This document shows, piece after piece, positions 35,118 through 45,105 of a DNA stretch of 64,000 bases. The DNA is from Acanthococcus lagerstroemiae (taxonomy: Eukaryota; Arthropoda; Insecta; Hemiptera; Eriococcidae). The position numbers and the translations under genes were made by a program. The notes below the pieces were generated by a model. That model was not told the origin of the DNA. It did not search any database and worked only from the letters and a program-made list of their open reading frames with translations. The first letter of the stretch is position 1, and each line of letters starts with the position of its first letter. The DNA lies in NCBI GenBank assembly GCA_031841125.1, contig CM063108.1, positions 54,272,122 to 54,336,121 of the forward strand, in the 5' to 3' direction.

Positions 35118-35732
35118 AGGTATGTCCACACGTTCAAACTTCAGAACAAATTTGACTATTGTTTTTTGGTTTGTCAAACAAATCATCGTGTGTGGACAGC
35201 AAAACGATAGTCTTGCATGACGAAAAAAAAAGTTTGCGCAAACTTAAGAACTTTAAAGGCTCGCTCCGTTGTGTACCGTCTTGTCGTCAAACTTACGAAT
35301 GGCGTTACTAATTCTAGTAGCATTTAAATAATTCCGCCAGTCATCTGGCTCTGTTCTTCCAATAAATTTCAGAAGCCTGACATAGGAAAACTGGTTCCGA
35401 GCTAATAACCATTTCCTGGACCACCGCTTGCGCTTCTTTTTCGTATTTTTTAACCGAAATGCATAAATACTCATTATTAAAAATAACAATATTTCGTCCA
35501 TTTCAGAACGAAAATTTAAATGATCAACACTGAAAGAAACCACCTTTCTAAATATGAAAAAACTTGAACTGAATTCCCAAAGCAAACAGCCAAACTACCT
35601 CGAGATGTTTTTGACGTCACAAGACTGTCATTTTCTTATAAAAAGACTATAGCGTGTGGATGATGTAATTTTCCAACAGTCTTGACTGCCAAACTTAAGT
35701 TTAACGTGAAGTTTGAGCGTGTGGACATACTT
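35118..35732. mobile_element. PIF/Harbinger deletion derivative with TTA duplication
   Basis: The inverted ends AGGTATGTCCACACGTTCAA and (complement of the right end) AAGTATGTCCACACGCTCAA extend to 26 bp with two mismatches. TTA flanks both sides (35115-35117 and 35733-35735), the three-base target duplication of PIF/Harbinger elements. Inside, the minus strand still encodes the start of a transposase-like protein (see 35253-35585). The GTGTGGA word recurs just inside each end. At 615 bp it lacks the DDE catalytic region and could only move in trans. Confidence 0.85.
35253..35585 (-). pseudogene. Harbinger transposase N-terminal remnant
   Basis: A 110-codon frame starts with ATG at 35585. 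Residues about 50-95 read KKRKRWSRKWLLARNQFSYV followed by LLKFIGRTEPDDWRNYLNAT, the familiar lead-in of PIF/Harbinger nucleases, where RRWWVRPWL-x-RR-x-x-x-G-x-x-x-x-LL-x-EL is followed by a Y-x-NFLRM block. After that point the text no longer fits and the frame stops 20 residues later, so the DDE nuclease core has been deleted. The Ile/Leu-rich first 45 residues are probably not original. The enclosing inverted ends and TTA duplications support the assignment. Confidence 0.7.
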
Positions 35733-36484
35733 TTACAATTCAGCGGCGTGAAAAAGATGCCTTAAAATGAAAAAGTGTTAAAATTTTATTATGAAATTTG
35801 CTAATTCGACTGTTTGTCAGAATAGTCCAGGGGAATTAGCATTTTTGATGGAATTAATTGCAGTACAGCTGAGACTTGGTACGATTGTTTAGTACCCTCT
35901 TCGGAAAAGTTCCGTAATCCCCCCTTCCCCGGTGTGAGCATCACCTCCCAGAGTCCAAAAAGTGCCCCCGGAAACAGTCTTTGGCTTGTATCTAGCTTAA
36001 AATTGAGTTATATGTAAAAATATTCCTAACCAAAATTAAAGAGCGTAAAATTTTCTACAAAAAAGATATCTATGTTGTTTTTTTTTCGTGAATCCCATAC
36101 CAACCAAGATAATTGGCGTTCAAGATCACACGAGCATGTAAATATGGAGTAACCTACAATGTACGCGGTATACAAATGCCGAACTCGTCACTCTAACATG
36201 CGAGAAGCGTTGAACGCTGTAATTTTAAATCCCTATACTAGATGGACCAGCTTTGTTTTAGAAACCGGATTGAAGATAGACAATAGATATGGAGCGACAT
36301 GACTATTCGCGTTTGACACTCCTTTAGGGGCGTTAGTGTAGTGGACGAAAAGATGATCAGAGTATTTTTACCACAAAAACATGTACAGATGAAATGAGAT
36401 TTTCAGTATTGAAGAGAACTGAAGTGTCAGTCCTTATCATTTCCTTTCAGATGAGCCCAACTCAAGTTTTTCTGCAGAACATTT

Positions 36485-36880
36485 TTGCCCTTGATCATCT
36501 CTTCGCCCAAATACACCAATCAGCGCACCGCATATCATTGGGCCGCTAGAGAGCGACTCTTTAGCGTCCAAATGCAAATCGAACAATCGCTCATGCGAAT
36601 TATGAAGAGTGCAGGCGGACTGACACATCGACGCGGTGTTACCTCTAGCGTTTTGCAGCAGTGGATTCTAAGCGCCCCTGTCATATGCTTCATCTTTGCC
36701 AAGGTTTGGAAAATTTCACAAACTGTCAACCAGAAATGAGTGCTCAGCATAAAGAATTGAGGGAATCACGAGGGAAGCATGATAGATGGGATGATCAAAA
36801 TTTTTTTAATTGGCTGAGAGCCCATATCATCCCTTTCCATATGTATCTGAATTACAAGAGGCGATCTACCCGGGTTTACG
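36485..36880 (+). pseudogene. frameshifted coding remnant of an unrecognised element protein
   Basis: Two overlapping plus-strand frames join into one sensible protein. The first reads MQIEQSLMRIMKSAGGLTH, RRGVTSSVLQQWILSAPVI. Near 36705-36720 the sense passes to the next frame, reading CQPEMSAQHKELRESRGKHD, then RWDDQNFFNWLRAHIIPF. From memory, uncharacterised, repeat-associated proteins in aphids, cnidarians and other invertebrates share a core EQSLMR-x-x-K-x-x-GGLT-x-GRGM followed by S-x-QH-x-x-x-R-x-SR-x-x-RD and a W-x-x-x-H-x-PF end; I cannot name the family or its function. It lies between the inverted arms, so it is probably the cargo or the accessory gene of that element. One frameshift makes it a pseudogene. 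Confidence 0.55.
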
Positions 36881-36907
36881 GAGGGGATTCATGAAGGAGA
36901 TATGGAA

Positions 36908-37098
36908 GGGTTATACGACGGGCCTACAAAGAGGATCCATGCAAGGGGAAACAGAGGGCTATACGACGAGTCTACAAAGGGCATATATAAAGGGTATACA
37001 GAGGGGCTATACGACAGTTTACAAAGGGGATACTTAGAGGCATACAGAGGGGCTATACGACCGGTCAACAAAATGCATACATAAAGGGTATAACACGG
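36908..37098 (+). repeat. 48-bp tandem repeat, four units
   Basis: Units start at 36908, 36956, 37004 and 37050 (48, 48 and 46 bp apart), each beginning GGGYTATACGAC and continuing CTACAAAGRGG and GGGTATACAGAG-like text. The first two periods equal 16 codons, so one frame repeats GLYDxxTKxI; this may only reflect the DNA repeat. It lies inside the long-armed element. Confidence 0.85.
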
Positions 37099-37933
37099 AT
37101 GTCTCAACGCTGGGGTATAGCTCGAGTAGTGAGAGGGCTACACGTACATGAAGCGCTGTGATTGGGTGATTGGCTAACCTGATGACTCCCCTTGAATGGA
37201 GCGCTTTGAATGGCTGCTGGAGGGGAAACATACCGGGTTGAGACAGAGCTAACGAGGGTCAATTTTCCAAGGGCCTCGAGCGGGTTTACACGAACTTAGG
37301 TTTTCTGCATCGGGATCACGAGCTTGTGGTTGCCGTAATGTGGGTATCTCTTGTAGCCACGCGTTTGTAGAGGAGATTGTTTAAACGTAAAAAATTGTAT
37401 ACATGTAGATTTGAATGAAGATGAATTCTTATAATAATAAAGATAATAAATTGAAATTATATCATGTAACATTCTATGCATCAAGTCATGTGTTTTCGCA
37501 ATTATTTCAGCGTTCGTACACCGCGTGTGTTGTAGGTTACTCCATATTTACATGCTCGTGTAATATTGAACGCCGTTTATCTTAGTTGGCATGGGATTCA
37601 CGAAAAAAAAACATGGATATTATTATTGTAGAGAATTTTATGCTCTTTAATTTTAGTAAGAGATATTTTTACCTATAAATCAATTCTAAGCTAGATACAA
37701 GCCAAAAACTGTTTCCGGGGGCACTTTTTGGACTCTGGGGGGTGATGCTCACACCGGGGGAGGTGGGAAAATCACGGGGCTTTTCCGAAGAGGGTACTAA
37801 ACAATCGTACCAAATTTCAGCTGTGCTGCAATTAATTCCATCAAACACCTCTTTTTTAGCTAATTCTCTTGGACTAGAAGTTTCCACTTCACCCACAAAA
37901 ATGGCAGAAAAGGGTAGAAGCGTTAATTTCTCC

Positions 37934-38015
37934 CGGCAGGGCTCACCCCACCGTCACCACCTTCCTGCGTGGCGACACGTACTAAGACGAGGTGAGGGAT
38001 GAAGGAAAAAGGAAG
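37934..38015 (-). repeat. dispersed repeat R1, copy c, first part
   Basis: It starts at the family boundary CGGCAGGGC and proceeds through CCGTCACCACCTTCCTGCGT and GGTGAGGGATGAAGGAA, then breaks off. The copy resumes at 39365, so the 1.35-kb RTE fragment lies inside it. Confidence 0.8.
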
Positions 38016-39364
38016 AATTATGTATCCATTCTATTCTCAATTATCCTACTTCATATTTTTGACGCATGCGAAAGAAGACTAATTGTTCGATAACCTTCAC
38101 ACCTATCTGCTCCTGCTTTTTTTTTTTTTTTGGTATAGTTATATTAGCCCTCTTGTTAAGGTCTTCAAGAATATCCCCCTTTATCGTGAATATACATACT
38201 AATGTGTACAATTTATGAAGTACATTTTATTCTCCGAAGTTCTGTAATAATTCAGCTGGTTATTAGTCCTTCTACTACTTGCTTTCTTCCTTCTTTCTCC
38301 AAACTCCATTTTTACTTTTTTATAGGCCAAGTCTATTTGTCCTTTATTCTTAACCTCTTCTATCTTATAACTTTTTTCTTCCATTCATTCCTCCTTTGTC
38401 TTTTAAACCCTCTCTTTATTTTTCATTCCTTAACTTTTGACAAGTTAATCTACCTTCCCTATCGTTTGCATTCTTATATTTTCTTCGTTCATCCATCTTT
38501 CTGAAGATTTCCTTCTTCATTCATGGTTTCGTATCTTCTCTCTTAATTTTACCCAGATTTTCTTCGGCTGACTTTAATATTCCCTCCTTTATTTTACCCC
38601 ACTCTGCTTCCACGCTGTTAATTTCCTGTGTTTTTTCAGTCTCTAATTCTAATACAATATCCTGTTGATATTTCTCTCTAGTATTAATATTGTCTAACTT
38701 TTTCAAATTTCATCTTTTTACCTCTTCTTTTCTACCAAGTTTCTTCAATGTAGGCTTGTATTTCATTATCATCAAGTTATAATCACTGTCAATATCGGCT
38801 CCCGGATAAGTTTTACAGTCTAATATTTGATTTCTAAAACGTTATCAATTTGATATCTACCTTCGATACCTGAACTCTTCCATGTATACCTCCTTCTATA
38901 ATGATTTTTAAATTGAGTATTCCCTATAACTAAGTAATACTTCGCATGAAACTGTATTAAATGCTCTCCTCTTTCATTTCTCATTCCTAATCCAAAATCT
39001 TCAACTATATTACCTTCTTTTTCTCCACCAACTCTAGCATTCTAATCACCCATAATAATACGATTCTCTTCCGCTCTAACATGCTTAATAAGTCCTTCTA
39101 ATTCTTAATAACTCAATTTTTTCGTCCTCGTAAGTATTAGTAAGCATATTATACACTTGTATTATTGTTGTAAGTACTGGTTTGGTATTGATTTTTATCA
39201 AGATTAACCTTTCACTCTGTTGTTTACAGTACATAACTATTACCTATTTGTTTATTCATAACAATTCCGACGTCTGCTTGCCCTTTTATTCCTTTTGTGC
39301 CTATTATTCTAAAGTTTCCTGACCAAAAATCATTCTCTTCTCTCCATCTTACTTCACTTATTTG
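38016..39364 (-). pseudogene. internal fragment of an RTE-type retrotransposon
   Basis: Read on the minus strand from 39364 leftward: endonuclease text ISEVRWREENDFWSGNFRI, then GIKGQADVGIVMNKQIG, then (through frameshifts) a LYTWKS-like block and NQILDCKTYPGADIDSDYN, the end of the APE endonuclease of craniofacial-development-protein-2-like insect elements. A charged linker follows (KREDTKP, KLDNINTREKYQQDIVLELE). RT finger text follows between about 38015 and 38115: RCEGYRTISLLSHASKI and RIIENRM. Both the first ~35 endonuclease residues and everything after the RT fingers are missing. Each edge coincides with the point where repeat R1 is interrupted. Numerous stops make it dead. Confidence 0.8.
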
Positions 39365-39587
39365 TCCGTTTGTGGTGCACCCGAATTCCAGGTTAATGCT
39401 GGGTGAGTGTTGCCTCGGTCAGTAGGGTGTCCCAAGTTTCCCCTGGCAGGACAGCGCGAATACGAAGAGAAGAGGCTAACCGGGGGCTCGAGCCAGCCTC
39501 AGTGCATCCTTCTGGTCACTGATGCGATACTGGAAACAGTAATTTCCGGGGCCAAGGGTGCGGTATCTGGGAAGCCACTTTGGCATA
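39365..39587 (-). repeat. dispersed repeat R1, copy c, second part
   Basis: The repeat resumes with GTGGTGCACCCGAATTCCAG and runs through CAGTAGGGTGTCCCA, GGTCACTGATGCGATACTGG and GGGGCCAAGG to GCCACTTTGGCAT. Together with 37934-38015 it makes one full-length R1 copy. Confidence 0.8.
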
Positions 39588-41295
39588 AACATTTCCCATT
39601 GTCTCTTCAACTTCGACTTATCTAAATTATATTGATCCGAAGAACCTAAAAATTCATTGGCGTTACTTTCATAGGATACTGAAAAACTTCCCGGGATGGC
39701 CCGGTCAAATACCGAAAATTTTTCTTGTAATTATCACCGGCGTTATTAAAATCTCACCAACCGTCCAAAAACTAAGCGTAAACCAACATTAAGTAACTTC
39801 GTCGACGATGTACGAGTGTTTTGGAATTGTGCTAAGCACGCGCGAGTTTTAGCGAAATTAGGCCACCGTAAGACGAAACGGTGTTCCAAAATCGGGCAAA
39901 AACGAAAAAAGACCAAGCTCGATGTACCGGCAATCGTATAGGTAACGTTAATGTTCGCTTCGCTTAAACGATGAGCCAGTTAATCGGCCATCGTTGGAAA
40001 AGTGTATTCGCTCGTAACTCGTTAAAAGCAAGCACAGCGAATGATCCGTCATTACGGAGTTTCGCCAACAATTTTACCGCGGCCGCGAGCGCGTGCTCGC
40101 CGTAAAAATTTCTCAATAACGCGAATCCGCTAAACGGTTATATGAGTCAAGTTTTTCCAGAAAAACTCGATCGAAGTTTTATTTATCCTCGCTCGGGTAT
40201 TTAATTTTTACCAGTGCACAGATTACGGACAGGGTCCTGCTCGAAACGTCACCGTGATGTCGTCTCGAGTCGCGACAAATATCCGCTTCTTGAGGACGAC
40301 TGTTGTACACTCTGTCTGGAGAATCGTTAAATGTAATGACTGGGAACGAATAAATAATGCCACAAGATAAGTATCTTAATGTCGGGGGATACAACGTTGA
40401 AACACGTTGTAAACTTATGTTGCCGGTCGAAGAAGATATTTTTATTGTCGGTTATAAAAGAACCCGAAATGCGGGGAAGTTCGTTACCGCCAAATATGAA
40501 GCGTATAGTAAAAGTAAATCGTTTGGCATCCGGTGCGAACTCGCAATTTTTCGGCAACGCAAATTGGAATGCGAGAGGGCTCAAAATTAGTATCTTTGAC
40601 TACTCTTCTTTTTTTTCGAAGGAATTCGAAGTCACAGAGTATATATGAGGCAGAGAATGTACGCGCAGTCGGTTCACTTTGTTTGATTTAGTTTACAAAA
40701 TCGTTTAACGGTCAGCTGGAAGAACTTAATTACGCAACCTGAACGAACAATTTAACAATTATCTACATCGTTTTTGAAAGTATAAAAAGGTTAGACGGGA
40801 AACTAGACACGAGCTAGCTTTTCAAATTCTCATTAGCTTGATGCGAATACCAGATGCGTAGTCGCAAAAGCCGGCACGATTATTAACTGATATTTCGGGA
40901 TTACAGAACAGGCATCACTGACTCGATGTTCGTTTGATTTTATTATGACATTTTATGGAGAAGTACCTAATTACGTTTTACATCGTATTTTCAATTTATC
41001 GATACGATTGAATGTAAGTGTATGAGGTCCTGAAGAAGAGCCTACAGGAAAACAGAGAACTTCGGTATCGCAATTACACGGTCGCTATTCGAAATTAAAA
41101 CACAAATAAAAAGTAATCGTACCGGCCGCATTTCCATATTTTTGGATTAGCGCTTGAGAAGAAGGGTGATATAGTAAGAGGGGGCTCAATCATTACCAGG
41201 GAGTGGATTTTAATGAAATCGCATATTTTTGTCTAATCGAGTGAGAAACGGTATATTTAAGATACTTTTACGTTTTAAGTCTTTCTGAGTAATTT
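39588..41295. other. CpG-retaining, transposon-poor segment
   Basis: From about 39690 to 41120 CpG is frequent (for example GCGGCCGCGAGCGCG near 40080) and no transposon is recognisable. Open frames overlap on both strands without a domain. A weak TATATAT (40640) and CAGTC (40666) pair is too loosely matched to call a promoter. Confidence 0.5.
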
Positions 41296-42530
41296 TTATT
41301 TTATTTATTGGCTTTTACCCTCAGGGCTTTGACATGATTACCACATGTAGGACCCTTGTAAGTGGATGAGTCTACCCTGACACAGGCTCAGCATTCAGTT
41401 GGCCCGTTTTTGGGCACACGCTGTTCGCAATTGATTCAGTTTCTGGCTTGGGAGACCCTGCTGGAACCGGCCACCCCAACAATCTCATCCGACCAACGTG
41501 TCGCTGGCCTCCCTCTGTAATAACTATTTAAGAGTGTCCACATGATTACTATCTTATTCCACTTAAAGTTGAACTCGCTGGAGATGTAGCCAGAGTAGTC
41601 CAACTAAATATTTTTTGATAGACCCCCCCCACACTTTTAGTTTTATGTTTCTCAAAGATATCCGCGGTACGGACGTGGTTTTTTAGTTTGCATCATATTT
41701 TTTTTGTACAGACCCAAGACTGGGCTCCGTACATTACTACCGGAATGATTTGTGCTATCAAAAATTTTCATTTTAGTTCTTAAGTTTAGATTTCCTTTCA
41801 GTAACTGTTTTTGGGCCCAAACTGCTCTCCATGCTTTGCACTTCTGCATTTAATTTAATTTTCCGTTTTATTGTCAAAAGACACTATGTGTCCCAGGTAC
41901 TTGTACTCCGGGACTACTTCAATGGGACTATTGTTTATTTCTATCACCTCAAAGGGAGAGATATTAGTCAAAATTTTTGTTTTTGACGGATTTATTGCCA
42001 GCCCTACCTTCTCGTTTTCTCGTCTTCTAGCATCGTCGTTAGTTCGTGTTTGTTTTTAGCGTCAATAACAACTATATCATCCGCAAATCTAAGGTAGTTC
42101 AAATTCCCAGGTTTGTTGAAATAGGGCCCCGTAATTTTGGTATCCTTCCCTTCCAGCTGATCTTCCTGAAAACTTCCTCCAATACGGCATGTAATATATT
42201 GAGGGAAAGGTCGCCTCCTTCCCTGTTTGACTCCCTTATTGATATTAATTTTCCAGTTTGATGATTGTTTCCGAATTTGAATAATATACGTATATTGTTT
42301 AAAATTTCAATAATTTTTCGTGGAACCCCTTGTTTTGCCAGAGCTTTCCAATGCTCTCATAATAAAAGAAGTCAAACGCTTCATTGAAATCAACGAACAT
42401 TAAAACAAGATCAGTTTGGTATTCCTTAGATTTTACAGTAATTTAAGGGTGTGAAAATATCTACTGTGCTGAAATTTTTCCCAATCCCCGCTCGCATAAC
42501 AGGTTGTTAGGCATCCAGAATATTGTAAAT
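41296..42530 (-). pseudogene. RTE-type retrotransposon, RT to 3' end
   Basis: On the minus strand: RT finger text (GKNFSTVDIF), then EYQTDLVLMFVDFNEAFDF at about 42369-42420, which contains motif A with both aromatic and Asp residues intact; GVKQGGDLS; LEEVFRKISWKGR; and NLNYLRFADDIVVIDAKN with FADD at 42076-42087. The thumb reads NLRTKMKIFDS and MYGAQSWVCTKKMMQTKN. The C-terminal GRPATRWSDEIVGVAG-type block and ACAQKRAN then stop lie at 41400-41520. A short AATAAAATAAAA tail closes it near 41300. Several frameshifts. The 5' half is not on this strand: endonuclease text appears inverted at 42645-42928. Confidence 0.87.
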
Positions 42531-42644
42531 TTTATTTTTACTACATTGATAAAAGACACGAGAGTCAAATAATTGAATAGAAAGGTCTTTCAAAAAGACC
42601 AGCCTTAATAAAAATAAAAATTAAAGAAAAAAACCTTTCGATTT

Positions 42645-42928
42645 TTCAGGGATACGCCCCAAATTTGTTAGCACTCCAATGGAAGAAATCAAGGACTTCT
42701 ACAAATTCCTGATTGTTTTACCCTACACAAAGGTACATACAACATAATAATGGGGAACTTTAAGCTAGGCAGCGATATTACAAGTGACTCAGCATTTGGG
42801 CGTTAGACGGTAGGTATATCCAATAAAGACGGTAATAAATTAATCAAAATTTGGAATACATATAACCTTAAACTCGCAGAATCGTTCCTCCAAAAAAGAG
42901 GAAACAGGAGATGGACGTGGAGATCCCC
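42645..42928 (+). pseudogene. RTE endonuclease fragment in inverted orientation
   Basis: The plus strand reads GYAPN, MEEIKDFYKFL, then in one frame with a single stop IIMGNFKLGSD...KDGNKLIKIWNTYNLKLAES and FLQKRGNRRWTWRSP. MGNFK corresponds to the MGDFNAK catalytic block and RRWTWRSP to the block before the final catalytic region of APE-type endonucleases of RTE elements. It lies head-to-head with the RT segment that runs leftward from 42530. The arrangement fits a 5' inversion by twin priming, with loss of the linker between the two parts. Confidence 0.8.
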
Positions 42929-43960
42929 TCTTTTTGAGCAAAATGAGCCCTATTTGTCTTTGCATAAATTCTACATTTCATCTATAAAAGCAGATTTTTG
43001 CATATTTTGGTCATTGTTAGCATATGGATATGCAACCATTTTAGCGCATATTTCCTTACTTTTCTAATTTTTAACATATTTCCGAAATTGTCAATATTTC
43101 TTTCTTAGGAAGTCGAAAAAGTACACATTTTTTTAATTCTTCACTAGTACGTTGGAAAAAAATATTCCGTTTTTCTTTACAGTAGCGCTCCAAGCGCAAA
43201 TTTACGCTATTAATTTCGCAAAATTCAATTCGCAAGACCTACAAATATTATTAAAACTCACTCGTTGCTTTTTATAAAGTTGTTCAAGCGAATAAATTAT
43301 CTCATCAACTGATTTTATTCTCCTTTCAACGTTAGAACGAAGTTCAGCTCTTCACGCTTTTTAAAATGACATCCATATCGTTAGCACATATTTTAGATTT
43401 GTTAATGCAAACATGTATGCGCATATTTCACCTGTTTTTGGCGCACAAAAAGCCGCTCCTTAAGCAGCTTAAATGACCAGAGAACTTATTAAAAATAGGA
43501 ATTAATATAACTTACTGAATGCATATATGCATAAGTATAATAGCTTTTCTTTGTAATAACTGCGAACTCCATCTGCCGACAGGAAGAAAAACAACCATGT
43601 AAAAACCTGGAGGCAGATGTACGCTGTATGTATCTTTATAAATAAATAAATTAAAGAAGGTTAAAAAAAAAAAAATCATTACTGTCTGAGAATTACTATT
43701 GAGGTGAAATACAACCTGGGGCTCTTCGTTAAAAAGTTCCCTTCACCTTGAACAATTCTTCTACTTTTTCAGAAATACTGAACTATATTTTTTCTTTCGC
43801 GTTCTCTCTTCCTATCCCTCCCTGAGCTTCCATTTTTTTCTCTATTAACCCCTTTTTAGGATCGTTTTTCAGACACACGTCCCCTTTCAACTAAGCACCT
43901 CGGGATGGAGGCACTTATGATCTGGATGCAAAAACCGTTCGTATGGAACATGTCTTAAAA
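42929..43960. other. AT-rich stretch, possible decayed hAT-like element
   Basis: GCATATTTTGGTCATT near 42997 and GCGCATATTTC words near 43040 and 43420 resemble the inside of the element at 1678-2246. No ends or duplication could be fixed. No gene was recognised. Confidence 0.35.
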
Positions 43961-44064
43961 CCAGAGAGGAGGAGTCGGAACCAGAGTCAAGAGTTGACTC
44001 AGAATCTCAGAATCGCTATACATCCGATGATTCAGAGTCGAAGTTTAGGAGTCAAATAACAAAT

Positions 44065-44454
44065 TCATTCGGAGTCTGAATCAGACTTCTTCTTCAGGCG
44101 CCGTGTCCACTGCCGGACGTTGGCGGTCGCGGTTTTGACGCACGACTCTCCTGGGCAGGTTAGTGGGGATAATTTGCCGTTGCTTTCTCTACGGTTTTGT
44201 TGCGTTAGAGTTTTCCTTCTCTGTACCGAAGAATACACACCCGCGGTTCGCTTACTAGCCATGCGTTTCATGACACTGAGTAAGCTGTCCACAATGAGCA
44301 CACGCACAGTACCAATCTTTCTGATCTGGTGGTAACACGCCCTGCAATTGTAATGCCTCGTCCGTGTGAATTGGCGAGAGTTACAGGACGCGTTATGTTT
44401 CCCCGCGTTGATACTGTAATCGCTGTATTCGCTAGTAGTGGGGGTATTCGAATA
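44065..44454 (-). pseudogene. 129-codon open frame with Cys-rich segment, possibly piggyBac-like
   Basis: The minus strand is open from a TAT codon at 44454, directly after a stop, to TGA at 44065. It lacks an early ATG; the first is at 44307. The first half reads INAGKHNASC, then HYNCRACYHQIRKIGTVRV, and a neighbouring frame continues CAHCGQLTQCHETH. A Cys-x2-Cys pair followed ten-odd residues later by Cys-x2-Cys resembles the C-terminal cysteine-rich domain of piggyBac transposases if one frameshift is allowed; that is inference. The remaining half is basic and ends KKKSDSDSE. It may be a chance opening or a relic. Confidence 0.3.
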
Positions 44455-44469
44455 TCACTAGCTTCTCGG

Positions 44470-44541
44470 CGTTAGTGGGACTCTAACCCGAGATGCAAGA
44501 ACTGCGAAGCGGGCATGTTACCACTTTGCCTCACAGCGACT
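44470..44541 (-). mobile_element. tRNA-like SINE head (second family)
   Basis: On the minus strand GTCGCTGTGAGGCAAAGTGG begins a tRNA-like segment; A-box match GAGGCAAAGTGG and B-box match GGTTAGAGTCC (one departure from GGTTCGANTCC) lie about 36 bases apart. The sequence between, CCCGCTTCGCAG, resembles an anticodon arm. No flanking duplication was found and the 3' extent is unknown, so only the head is marked. It differs from the SINE at 10181-10397. Confidence 0.5.
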
Positions 44542-45105
44542 AAATCATACTCATAGAGTGAATTTACTAATTTAGGAGAGAGTCGGTGTCTCGTCTGAGT
44601 CATTTAAGAATCGTGGAGTCGGAGTCACAGAATCGTTAATAACTGCTAAAAATCTACTCCAACTCTAAAATATTTCATCTATTTAAAGTGTATAGAAGAT
44701 AGTTTAGAATCCGATTATTTACTATAAATGACCATTCGATAATTTACCAATACCATCTGCATGTACAGAGTGAGGCCAAAAAGTAAAGTAAATTTTAGGT
44801 TCTTCTTTCTCGACATTCATTTTGCATTGCACGTAATTTGAGATTTTCTCATTCATTATCGGTTGGACACCGAAGAAATGAATTTGAAATACAGGTTCGG
44901 AGGCTATGTAATCCCAATCAAAGAATATTTTCCGCACGATATAGAACTCGAGAGTCAAAATCGACTCCGTGAGTCGGCAGGCAGTCGGAGTCAAGAATCA
45001 CCTTGATTAGGCTGAGAGTCGGGAGTCAATGAGTAGGAGCACATTTTCACGTGCTTCGAAGTAATTTCAAAATCAGGCCGACCGAGTCGGAATCAAAGTC
45101 GATTA

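Larger units (their letters stand above)
35824..37875. mobile_element. 2-kb element with ~365-bp inverted arms, unclassified
   Basis: The left arm 35824-36188 and right arm 37508-37875 are inverted copies. Landmarks in order from the outside are AGTCC..GAATTAGC, GATGGAATTAATTGCAG, TTAGTACCCTCTTCGGAAAA, CCAAAAAGTGCCCCCGGAAA, TAGCTT, CGTGAATCCCAT and GGAGTAACCTACA. Identity is roughly 85 percent by eye. The 1.3-kb middle holds a coding remnant (36485-36880) and a four-unit 48-bp tandem repeat (36908-37098). No target duplication was settled. Long-armed DNA transposons or fold-back elements are the natural comparison; the superfamily is unknown. Confidence 0.75.
43965..45105. repeat. two clusters of GGAGTCGGAGTC-type repeats
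   Basis: Left cluster 43970-44085 and right clusters 44578-44640 and 44945-45100 contain about fifteen GAGTCGG/GAGTCA/GACTC words, many as GGAGTCGGAGTCA, in both orientations. Such subterminal word clusters are known at hAT element ends, but no matching terminal inverted repeat or duplication was found. A SINE head and a Cys-rich frame lie between the clusters. Confidence 0.5.

Noticed and set aside
36889..37107. 72-codon minus-strand frame over the 48-bp repeat
   Set aside because: It merely reads the tandem DNA repeat antisense.
40640..40671. TATATAT followed by CAGTC at 27 bases as a promoter
   Set aside because: The initiator match is partial, the spacing is short and no downstream element or coding follows.
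44470..44541. a functional tRNA gene
   Set aside because: The B box departs from consensus and acceptor and anticodon stems do not pair cleanly; a SINE head is the better reading.
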